A stretch of DNA of 36,784 bases, taken from assembly GCA_964577715.1 (NCBI GenBank), contig CAZOAA010000015.1:1-36784 (forward strand), given 5' to 3'. The stretch comes from SUP05 sp964577715 (GTDB lineage: Bacteria > Pseudomonadota > Gammaproteobacteria > PS1 > Pseudothioglobaceae). Under the pieces are notes generated by a model. The model did no database searches, had not been told where the DNA came from, and saw only the letters and a list, made by a program, of their open reading frames with translations. Position numbers and translations under genes: made by a program. Position 1 is the first letter of the stretch; every line of letters starts with the position of its first letter. Shown one piece after another: positions 14,208 through 21,028 of the stretch.

Positions 14208-16382
14208 ATGAGACTACGAATAATTATATTAATTATATTTACCCTCTCCTTTAAGTTGTATGCTTTGGAAGAAGAATTTTTTGTTAAAAAATACGATTCA
14301 GCGAAGGCATATAACGGAACAACCATTTTTTCATTTAATGCAGATTGGTTAAATTCAAGAATTATAGAAGTTGATATGAACGGCAATATTGTCTGGCAAT
14401 ATCGTATTCCTAACCACTTAAGAAAACTTAAAGAACGTTCAAAAGGTGGAATGTTGATGGATGTTGAGCGCCTTATTAATGGAAACACGCTATTTAATAT
14501 TAGTGAATCTGGAATCTATGAAATAGATAAGAGTGGAAATATAGTATGGAGGCATTTAGATATTGAATCGTCGCATGATGTAGATAGACTGGATAATGGC
14601 AATACCCTGTATGCTAGGGGCTGGGTTCAGAGAGGCGAGTCTCATGTTATAGAGGTTGATCATAATGGAGAAATAGTTTGGGAATGGGATGGACTATTAG
14701 AGTTTAATAAGGAGCCATATACTGAGATTCAAGAAACAGGATGGATGCATGTAAATGCCGTTGAGCGTTTGAATAATGGAAATACCATGATTAGTATTAG
14801 GAATTTTCATATGGTAATCGAAGTCAACCAAGAAGGGAAAATTGTTAGAAAACAAGATTTTGATTGTCACAGTGATTGGTATGGGATTGAAAGACCTGGC
14901 TTACCAAAAGGATGTAGACCGCATGAACCTGAAATAAATGAAGAAGACAACACTATGTTGGTTGCAATAAGTAGACCACATAAAATATATAAAATAGATT
15001 TAAGTACAGGGAAAATTATTTGGAATTGGAAAGGTCGCAAGTCTAAGAGACTAAGGGATACTGATAGACTATCTAATGGCAATGTACTCATTCAAGATAA
15101 CAATAAGTTAACTGAAGTAACGCCAGAAGGCGAGACTGTTTGGCTTCTAAAGGTTCCAGGACTGCATTGGAAGAAGGCGAATGCTGGAAAAGCACTTTAT
15201 AAAGCACAAAGGATTCCATATTACAACGATAATGCCACAATCTCATCTAAAGAAATTATTACTAAATTAGATGAAGTTCCATATATAAGTAGTGAACTAA
15301 CGCCACTAAAAGAACTTGCCGTTGTTAATGATATTTATATTGGCAGCCTGGCTCAGCAAATACATACAGCTCGAGGACATGGTATTGATTACAAGCATAC
15401 AGGGTATATAAGTTTATTACAGAAGCATTTTGATTTATTAATTGTGGACAATGGAATGTACATGAGACAAATACAAAAAAAACCAGGTAGGTGGAATTTT
15501 TCTAAATTTGATGAAGTTGTTGAATATGGGAAAAAGCACAAAATGCGAATGAGGGGTCATCCACTTGTTTGGGGCAATGACAATGCTGGCAATGACTGGC
15601 ATCCAGTTCCAGATTGGGTCCGGGATGGAGACTTCTCTAGAGAACAAACGATTGAAATAATGTACAAACATATCAAGTCTTTAATGGAAAGACATAAGGG
15701 TGATATAAAAGAATGGGTTGTTGTGAATGAGCCAATTGCGAACTCTAAATATAGCAATTTCAAAGTTAAAGAAAATGTATGGACTAGAAAAATAGGCGAA
15801 GATTATGTCGAATTAGCTTTTAAGTTTGCTCGCGAAATTGATCCTGATGCTAAATTAATTATTAATGATTGGGGCGTAGATTATATTGGTCAATACAAAC
15901 AGTGGAGTGATAGACCTGAAAGCTTCTATCAATATGTTAAACACCTTGTAGACAAAGAGACGCCAATCGATGCTGTTGGATTTGAGTTTCACTTAACAGT
16001 TGGTGATGAAATTTATGACTCTTGGAAAAAAGACAATCCTACTGTGGATAGTATATTAAAAAACCTTCAGAGATATAATGAACTAGGGTTAGATGTGCAT
16101 ATTACAGAAATGGATGTCAAAATTAAAGAGCCTGTATCTAAAGAAGAATTAGAAAAACAAGCCGAAATTTATTCTACTGTATTAGAGGCTTGCCTTCAAA
16201 TGAGGCACTGCAAAAGTTTCTCTGTATGGGGGCATGACGATGGGCATTCTTGGATACCACGTCATTCCCCAGGGTTTTCTGCAGCCACATTGTTTGACAA
16301 TGATCTTAAGCCCAAACCAGCTTATCATTCTGTCGTTAAAATTCTTGAAGAATTTTCGAATGATAAGTTGCATGTTGAATAG
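14208..16382 (+). CDS. Fusion of arylsulfotransferase-like beta-propeller and GH10 xylanase-type domain
   Basis: A 724-residue exported protein with a signal peptide at 1-19. Residues 35-320 hold repeats of the form RLxNGNTL...EIDxxGxIVW, typical of the ASST (aryl sulfotransferase) propeller. His123 (SSHDVDRL), His181 (GWMHVNAVERL), Arg198 (SIRNF) and His239 (PHEPEI) fall in order where ASST enzymes have their catalytic His, His, Arg and His, and Cys220/Cys236 could form a disulfide nearby. Residues 365-715 are a GH10 barrel: RGHPLVWG (His451), WVVVNEP (acid/base Glu508), VGFEFHL, ITEMD (nucleophile Glu634) and SVWGHDDGHSW. Both halves seem intact. It is third in an operon with two M23-type proteins and ends at a strong terminator. 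The substrate is unknown; sulfated glycan processing is speculation. No ribosome site is visible. Confidence 0.85.
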   Translation: MRLRIIILIIFTLSFKLYALEEEFFVKKYDSAKAYNGTTIFSFNADWLNSRIIEVDMNGNIVWQYRIPNHLRKLKERSKGGMLMDVERLINGNTLFNISESGIYEIDKSGNIVWRHLDIESSHDVDRLDNGNTLYARGWVQRGESHVIEVDHNGEIVWEWDGLLEFNKEPYTEIQETGWMHVNAVERLNNGNTMISIRNFHMVIEVNQEGKIVRKQDFDCHSDWYGIERPGLPKGCRPHEPEINEEDNTMLVAISRPHKIYKIDLSTGKIIWNWKGRKSKRLRDTDRLSNGNVLIQDNNKLTEVTPEGETVWLLKVPGLHWKKANAGKALYKAQRIPYYNDNATISSKEIITKLDEVPYISSELTPLKELAVVNDIYIGSLAQQIHTARGHGIDYKHTGYISLLQKHFDLLIVDNGMYMRQIQKKPGRWNFSKFDEVVEYGKKHKMRMRGHPLVWGNDNAGNDWHPVPDWVRDGDFSREQTIEIMYKHIKSLMERHKGDIKEWVVVNEPIANSKYSNFKVKENVWTRKIGEDYVELAFKFAREIDPDAKLIINDWGVDYIGQYKQWSDRPESFYQYVKHLVDKETPIDAVGFEFHLTVGDEIYDSWKKDNPTVDSILKNLQRYNELGLDVHITEMDVKIKEPVSKEELEKQAEIYSTVLEACLQMRHCKSFSVWGHDDGHSWIPRHSPGFSAATLFDNDLKPKPAYHSVVKILEEFSNDKLHVE

Positions 16383-16403
16383 CCTCTAGATCGGTAACCT
16401 ATT

Positions 16404-16433
16404 AAAAAAGCGCACCAAAAGGTGCGCTTTTTT
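16404..16433 (+). terminator. Strong terminator of the M23/GH10 operon
   Basis: AAAAAAGCGCACC and GGTGCGCTTTTTT form a perfect 13-bp stem around AAAA. Confidence 0.93.
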
Positions 16434-16453
16434 GTTTGTAAGCTATAAAAAGC

Positions 16454-16594
16454 CTAAACGCCTGGCATGTAATTCATTACTAAACCAATAATGATTAGTG
16501 TTAAAAATGCACCAGCTAGCATTGCCATTGCAACACAAACTTGGGTGATGCCACATTTTGGTGAACCAATCTCTTGGCCGTCGTACTTCATCAT
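16454..16594 (-). CDS. 46-residue single-helix membrane protein
   Basis: A short frame starting MMKYDGQEIGSPKCGITQVC, then one hydrophobic helix (residues 20-40, rich in Met, Ala, Leu and Ile) and the tail NYMPGV. Two Cys (14 and 20) flank the helix start. TTGAGGGG lies eight bases before the first ATG as a ribosome site, and a TATAAT is present further upstream on the same strand. A second ATG at codon 2 is the alternative start. It is convergent with the GH10 operon terminator. No family was recognised, but the good ribosome site and compact helix argue for a real small membrane protein. Confidence 0.62.
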   Translation of the reverse strand: MMKYDGQEIGSPKCGITQVCVAMAMLAGAFLTLIIIGLVMNYMPGV

Positions 16595-16801
16595 ATTAAT
16601 TTCCCCTCAAGATAATAATAATTATATTTTTGTTACTTCAGGGGCAATATTAACATAATTAAATACCTTGGCATGACTATCAGTTATGTCTAATATTGGA
16701 TAAATATAGTGTTATTTATTCTGTAAAACGGCTCTTAGAATGAAATGCGAGCGCTTTTACCATAAAAATGTACTATATTATGATTTATTTATATAATAAA
16801 C

Positions 16802-16829
16802 TTGACATATTAGAATTCTATGATATAAT
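16802..16829 (+). promoter_or_regulatory. Near-consensus promoter of the 16922 gene
   Basis: TTGACA (16802-16807), a 16-bp spacer and TATAAT (16824-16829) preceded by TGA, an extended -10. It is one of the strongest promoters in the window. The start is predicted near 16836. Confidence 0.8.
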
Positions 16830-16835
16830 AGTTGG

Positions 16836-16921
16836 CATGTCACCACTCTCCCCCAAGAATTATTCTCTCCTCAAGAGATAAGGTGGTGGCATACTCTAAT
16901 TTAGTTAAAAATCAAATAAAA
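16836..16921 (+). ncRNA. Structured 5' leader with C-rich motifs
   Basis: An 86-nt leader. GTCACCACT (16839-16847) pairs with GGTGGTGGC (16882-16890) to close a large loop. Inside are CTCTCCCCCAAG (16846-16857) and CTCTCCTCAAG (16865-16875). The second forms a 5-bp hairpin presenting CCTCA. The motifs match those at 7048 and 17674. No ribosome site is seen before the ATG at 16922. Confidence 0.45.
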
Positions 16922-17203
16922 ATGAAAAAAATGCTGATCAAAACAACTGCACTAACGCTATTATTAATTGGCACTAGTGTATCTGCAAAATCTGAAAAGT
17001 CTGATCATGGTTTTGATTTGTCTGAAGTATTTGATATTTTCCCAAAAACATCTGTAAAAAAACAAGACAGTGATTTTTACAGCTATAGTAATAGAGTTTA
17101 TAACTATGGCAATAGAGGTTATGATTTTGTTGTTGATGCAATTCCAAGCTTTTTGAAAACTACAAAAAATCAGGTTGCAAGCCTAGAAGAAAATAAGCGT
17201 TAA
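16922..17203 (+). CDS. Small secreted protein, unknown
   Basis: A 93-residue protein with a clear signal peptide (MKKMLIKTTALTLLLIGTSVSA, residues 1-22 with the stretch split here only by description). The mature part is polar with several Tyr/Asn/Gly (SYSNRVYNYGNRGYDF) and no recognised domain. The frame extends upstream to 16832, but the signal peptide and the promoter position set the start at 16922. A very strong promoter drives it, yet no Shine-Dalgarno is visible before the ATG, so the leader may control or restrict translation. Its stop overlaps the convergent gene at 17200-17595 by four bases. Confidence 0.62.
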   Translation: MKKMLIKTTALTLLLIGTSVSAKSEKSDHGFDLSEVFDIFPKTSVKKQDSDFYSYSNRVYNYGNRGYDFVVDAIPSFLKTTKNQVASLEENKR

Positions 17204-17595
17204 TAAACAACCATTGCGTTGATCGCAGCACTGCTTGGTTGGTTTAACAAGTCATTTCTTACTCGAATTTTAAGTTGCGAAGCGGTTGGCTTTGATCTCA
17301 TTCTGGCGGTAAATTTTTTATCTTTGTAAGATAGCTTAACACGATAGCCTTTAAGTGATCTTGAAATGCGTTTTTTGTAATTAACATTCCAGCAGTTTTT
17401 TGCCATTCTGGGTGTTGTTGCTTGGCAAGGCTTGGTAATTTTTTGAACACTATGGCTCATGTAAATAGGTTCAATTGAGTCAATGGTTGCATTGACTACA
17501 TTTGTTCTAGCAAATGTGTTGCTAGAAAGTAAGAATAGAGAGCTTAGGATAAAAGCAACTACTCTTATGGGGCGTATCTTTATATGTTTTTTCAT
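17200..17595 (-). CDS. Secreted protein related to glycine-zipper surface proteins but lacking the zipper
   Basis: A 131-residue exported protein with signal peptide residues 1-29 (ending SSNTFA). The mature part has two blocks that resemble the flanks of glycine-zipper 2TM (17-kDa surface antigen-like) proteins: ATIDSIEPIYMSHSVQKIT with following CQ...NCW, and GYRVKLSYKDKKFTARMRSK ending in LKIRV. The glycine-zipper membrane segment that usually lies between them is missing. This family link is from memory of motif style and is tentative. AAGGGAG precedes the ATG by three bases. A minus-strand TATAAT lies about 35 bp upstream. Confidence 0.6.
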   Translation of the reverse strand: MKKHIKIRPIRVVAFILSSLFLLSSNTFARTNVVNATIDSIEPIYMSHSVQKITKPCQATTPRMAKNCWNVNYKKRISRSLKGYRVKLSYKDKKFTARMRSKPTASQLKIRVRNDLLNQPSSAAINAMVVY

Positions 17596-17645
17596 AGCTC
17601 CCTTGTAAAAAAATTTACAATCTATATTATATTCTTCTAATATTG

Positions 17646-17654
17646 TGGTATAAT
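17646..17654 (+). promoter_or_regulatory. Extended -10 element reading into the C-rich element
   Basis: TGGTATAAT, with no good -35 at 17 bp. The predicted start is near 17661. Confidence 0.45.
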
Positions 17655-17660
17655 ATTGTC

Positions 17661-17765
17661 AGAAGATCATATTCTCTCCCCCGAGATACATTTATTGATT
17701 TTCTATTAGGTGGTCGTTTTTTTTATTCTCCTCAAGTTTAGTTAGGCGGCCACCTCCTCCTCAAG
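17661..17765 (+). ncRNA. Candidate structured RNA with three C-rich anti-Shine-Dalgarno-like motifs
   Basis: No gene is seen in 17596-17904. On the plus strand it holds CTCTCCCCCGAG (17674-17685), identical to the 12-mer before hemN, ATTCTCCTCAAG (17725-17736) and CCTCCTCCTCAAG (17753-17765). AGGTGGTCG (17708-17716) pairs with CGGCCACCT (17747-17755), leaving the middle motif in a 30-nt loop. No terminator was found. The motifs could also be read as purine-rich sites on the minus strand, but no start codon with a usable frame follows them there. The remaining bases to 17904 are AT-rich with nothing recognised. Confidence 0.42.
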
Positions 17766-17904
17766 ATAAATGACTTTCAATAAACGCTATCATAGACATT
17801 TGCAAACACTTTGCAACACTATCATTAGAGCATAATTTTATGATATGGTTATATTATCAGCGTCTAAAGTAGAAAATATGCTTTAAAGTACTGCTACAAA
17901 AGCA

Positions 17905-18462
17905 TTAATGCAAGGTTTCCGGGCTAATATAGTCCTGCTTTGATGGTTGTAATGTTTCTTGGATTAGTAGTGTTCCCATGCGAACAAACTCAATAATTTC
18001 ATTTAAATCTTGGGCATTTTGCTCATTATTGGGCATATCGGCATCAAGTTTAGAGATTTCGCTGAAATCTTTAATCATCTCCAGCACGTCTTCATCGTGT
18101 GTTTTGACCTTGTAAAGACCTAGTCCTACTAAGAACCCTTGGCACCATTGTGTTAAGGTTTGTGCTTGTTCTGATAATCGGCAACTTTCATCAGCAATCA
18201 GTAGTTGGAAGTTAAGTGTTTCATCACTTAGCTGTGAGAGGGTATTGTTATAAATTTGCGCTAGATTTTCATGTGCTGTCTTTTCATTAAGATTATTAAG
18301 ATCAATGCTAACGAGTACTTCATTAAGCCAATCATCTAAGGTGAGGTCTGGCTTGACACAGGCAAATCCACAAAGAATGCCATGAGCACTGGAGATTGTA
18401 TCGTCAGTATTTAATGGGTGTAGTGTAGTTTTTAGCTCGTCATAGTCAAATTGCGTGCTCAT
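17905..18462 (-). CDS. ygfB: UPF0149 (YgfB-family) protein
   Basis: A 185-residue cytoplasmic protein of the UPF0149 family. Recognisable features are the N-terminal AHGILCGFACV motif (residues 26-36) and the later QWCQGFLVGLGL (about 105-116), both conserved in YgfB/YecA-like proteins. Family members are all-helical; YgfB of Pseudomonas has been linked to regulation of peptidoglycan recycling genes, but a common biochemical function is not established. It follows pyrB by two bases and should be co-transcribed with it. Confidence 0.85.
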   Translation of the reverse strand: MSTQFDYDELKTTLHPLNTDDTISSAHGILCGFACVKPDLTLDDWLNEVLVSIDLNNLNEKTAHENLAQIYNNTLSQLSDETLNFQLLIADESCRLSEQAQTLTQWCQGFLVGLGLYKVKTHDEDVLEMIKDFSEISKLDADMPNNEQNAQDLNEIIEFVRMGTLLIQETLQPSKQDYISPETLH

Positions 18463-18464
18463 AT

Positions 18465-19427
18465 TTATGATTTACCTGCAAGAATATCCATGACTGCCAT
18501 ACGCACGGCAATACCATTGGTAACTTGTTGAAGAATAACGGATTGAGCTCCATCAGCAATATCTGAGTCAATTTCAACACCTCTGTTAATAGGGCCGGGG
18601 TGCATAACGATGGCATCGCTCTTAGCAAGTGCAAGGCGCTCAGCAGTAAGCCCGTAACTATCAAAGTATTCTTGTTCATTAGGAATATCAGCTGCAAGCA
18701 TGCGTTCTTTTTGTAGGCGTAACACCATCACTACATCACAGTCCTTAATGCCTGCTTGAATATCATCAAAGCAATTAACAGTAGAGCAGCGTTTTGCATC
18801 GTGTTGTAACCCGGGTGGTGCAATAAGGCGAATATCGGTGGTGCCTAGTGTTTTTAAAGCTTGGATGTCAGAGTGTGCAACTCGAGAATGCACAATATCG
18901 CCAATAATGCCAACGCTTAAATCTTTAAAGTGTTTTTTATGTTGACGGATGGTTAGCATATCTAGTAGTGCTTGAGTGGGGTGTGCATTAACACCATCAC
19001 CTGCATTAAGAATAGCAACACCATCAATATTTTCAGCAACATGGTGAGGCAGTCCGTTTTGTTTATGACGAATTATAAACATATCAATCTGCATGGCTTT
19101 AAGCGTATGCATGGTATCAAGTAGTGCCTCGTTCTTTTTGATTGCTGAGTTAGCAAGATCAACGTTAATAACACTAGCGTTGCTACTCATGGCTGCGATT
19201 TCAAACGTGTTACGTGTACGAGTTGAGGGCTCGAAAAATAGATTAGCAACCGACATGTTGTCTAATGCTTTGGATTTTTTGAGTCTGCCTGCTGGATCGA
19301 TAAGATTATCAGCAATATCAAGAATGTGAGTTAGATGGTTTTTGGATAGCCCTTCAAGGCCTAATAAATGGATTAGCTTACCAGAGCTATCTAGCTGTGC
19401 ATTGTTGCTAATCGAGTCTGCTTTCAT
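18465..19427 (-). CDS. pyrB: Aspartate carbamoyltransferase, catalytic chain
   Basis: It condenses carbamoyl phosphate and aspartate to N-carbamoylaspartate, the first committed step of pyrimidine synthesis. The carbamoyl-phosphate site FEPSTRTRNTFE (about residues 66-77), the HRQ-like segment replaced by IRHKQNG, DGVNAHPTQALLD and VMHPGPINRGVE are present. The length of 320 residues is normal. No pyrI regulatory chain or dihydroorotase-like partner lies adjacent. Its start overlaps the end of ruvX by 20 bases, consistent with a shared minus-strand transcript. Confidence 0.95.
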   Translation of the reverse strand: MKADSISNNAQLDSSGKLIHLLGLEGLSKNHLTHILDIADNLIDPAGRLKKSKALDNMSVANLFFEPSTRTRNTFEIAAMSSNASVINVDLANSAIKKNEALLDTMHTLKAMQIDMFIIRHKQNGLPHHVAENIDGVAILNAGDGVNAHPTQALLDMLTIRQHKKHFKDLSVGIIGDIVHSRVAHSDIQALKTLGTTDIRLIAPPGLQHDAKRCSTVNCFDDIQAGIKDCDVVMVLRLQKERMLAADIPNEQEYFDSYGLTAERLALAKSDAIVMHPGPINRGVEIDSDIADGAQSVILQQVTNGIAVRMAVMDILAGKS

Positions 19428-19833
19428 TTAACCAAGTTTGTAATATTAACTGTGCAGAGCGTTTATCAACATCTGAGCGCTCGGCATTCGGGTGATAATG
19501 ATTATATTTTAGTTGGTTTTTAGCATCAATTGAAGATAAATACTCGTCGATTAAAACTGATTTGATTTGGTAACGCTTTTCAAGTTTTTTGGCAAATGAT
19601 TTGGCAATTAGTGTCATTTCTTGCTCTTTTCCATCTTTATCGTAGGGCAGGCCAACTATAAATAAATCAACAGAATGTTTAGAAATTATTTGGTCAAACC
19701 CTTCCCAATTAGTCGACCCATTTTTATGATGAGTAACAACCTCAATACCACTGGCATGGTTAGTTAAACTATTGGCGATAGCAACACCAGTTCGTTTGGT
19801 TCCAACATCAAAGCCTAGGTAAGTTTGAATCAT
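19408..19833 (-). CDS. ruvX: Putative pre-16S rRNA nuclease RuvX/YqgF
   Basis: An RNase H-fold nuclease of the YqgF family, implicated in 16S rRNA 5' maturation and formerly proposed as a Holliday junction resolvase. The N-terminal Asp motif GFDVGTKRTGVA (Asp9), the GLPYDKDGKEQ segment, the Glu in VLIDEYLSS and the C-terminal DKRSAQLILQTWL are in order. The length of 141 residues is standard. It overlaps mltB by four bases upstream and pyrB by 20 bases downstream. Confidence 0.94.
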   Translation of the reverse strand: MIQTYLGFDVGTKRTGVAIANSLTNHASGIEVVTHHKNGSTNWEGFDQIISKHSVDLFIVGLPYDKDGKEQEMTLIAKSFAKKLEKRYQIKSVLIDEYLSSIDAKNQLKYNHYHPNAERSDVDKRSAQLILQTWLNESRLD

Positions 19834-21014
19834 TGTAGCTGTTGAAACAACTGGTAGCCTACATAGCCATCAATAGGCAGGTTATTTGCTTTTTGATAGG
19901 CGCGAGTGGCACTGCGTGTTTTGGGTCCAGAAATGCCATCAGGCTCCCCTGTATCAAACCCCAGTTGGTTAAGTGTGGTTTGGATATGTTTAATATTATC
20001 ACGACTAAGAGAGGGTTCAATAACAGGATCGGCAAAGAGTGCACGCGTGCCTGATAGACGATCAGACAAATGACCTACAGACAAGGCGTACAAAATAGAG
20101 CGGTTCCATCTAAGGATCGCATGAAAATTTCGATAAACTAAAAAAGCGGGCCCGTTATAACCCATTGGTAAAACTAAAGAAGCCTTAATATTTGAGTGTG
20201 GTAGAGGGTTTTTTTGCGCATTTAAAACACCTAGATTGCTCCATTCGTTAACTGTTTTTTTAATACTAAGGTTAGAGAGTTGATAGTCAAAATTCTTAGG
20301 AATAACAACCTCTCTGCCCCAGCGTTCGCCTCGGTGCCAGCCAATTTTTTGTAAAAAGTTAGCCGCACTGGCAAAGATATCTTGTTCGTTATCCCACAAA
20401 CCAATTTTTCCATCGTTATCAGCATCAATTCCGTAACTAGCAACGTTTGTTGGCATAAACTGTACATTGCCCATAGCGCCTGCCCATGAGCCTTTAGCGC
20501 CTATTGGAATTTTGCCATCATCAATGAGTTTTAATAGGCTTAGTAATTGTTCGGTGAAGAATTCTGAACGGCGCTCGTCAAAACTTAAAGTAGCCAGTGA
20601 ACGGATAAGATTTAACCCACCTGTATTTGAGCCATAGTTGGTTTCTAAGCCCCAAAAGGCAACAATAATATGTGGTGGAACACCATATTTCTTGTAGTTG
20701 TTTTGTAGTATCGTGTGGTTTTGTTTGAGTTTTTTAAGCCCTTTTTCAAGCCTATATTCACTTACCCTTTTGCTTAAGTATTTCCAAAAGTTTTGGCTGA
20801 ATTCTGCCTGTGTACGGTCAAATTTTATTACTTTGGGGTTGGGCACTAGGTTTTTAAACGCTAAGTCTAGTGTATTTTCTGATATGCCTTTATTCTGTGC
20901 TTGAGTTCGTATATCGGTTAAGAACTCATTAAAGCTAAGTAGATCAGATGTGGGTTTGGTATCATCTGCATATACAAAGGTAGAAAATAATAAGCAAAGA
21001 ATCAGTCGTAACAT
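19830..21014 (-). CDS. Lytic murein transglycosylase, MltB family, with PG-binding domain
   Basis: A periplasmic enzyme cutting the glycan backbone of peptidoglycan with anhydro-muramic acid formation. A signal peptide (residues 1-16, LRLILCLLFSTFVYA) without a lipobox Cys suggests a soluble form. The SLT_2 domain (about 25-320) has the catalytic Glu124 in WGLETNYGSNTGG and the MltB-type motifs GSWAGAMGNVQFMP and NFHAILRWNRS. Residues 335-394 form a peptidoglycan-binding domain (IQTTLNQLGFDTGEPDGISG). The 394-residue length fits this subgroup. It is divergent from apbE with only 14 bp between the starts, so promoter sequences must lie within coding DNA. Confidence 0.93.
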   Translation of the reverse strand: MLRLILCLLFSTFVYADDTKPTSDLLSFNEFLTDIRTQAQNKGISENTLDLAFKNLVPNPKVIKFDRTQAEFSQNFWKYLSKRVSEYRLEKGLKKLKQNHTILQNNYKKYGVPPHIIVAFWGLETNYGSNTGGLNLIRSLATLSFDERRSEFFTEQLLSLLKLIDDGKIPIGAKGSWAGAMGNVQFMPTNVASYGIDADNDGKIGLWDNEQDIFASAANFLQKIGWHRGERWGREVVIPKNFDYQLSNLSIKKTVNEWSNLGVLNAQKNPLPHSNIKASLVLPMGYNGPAFLVYRNFHAILRWNRSILYALSVGHLSDRLSGTRALFADPVIEPSLSRDNIKHIQTTLNQLGFDTGEPDGISGPKTRSATRAYQKANNLPIDGYVGYQLFQQLQ

Positions 21015-21028
21015 GTCAAAATTATATA

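Noticed and set aside
12438..16433. Genomic island inserted at tRNA-Phe
   Set aside because: No integrase was found and no copy of the tRNA 3' end was seen at the far side. Only a 7-base GGCCACC recurs, near 17750, which is too short.
16454..17765. CTTGAGGAG-type motifs as ribosome sites of missed minus-strand genes at the two C-rich elements
   Set aside because: At 16454-16594 such a site does precede a gene, but at 16846-16875 and 17674-17765 the minus strand offers only 3-6 codon frames or no start codon.
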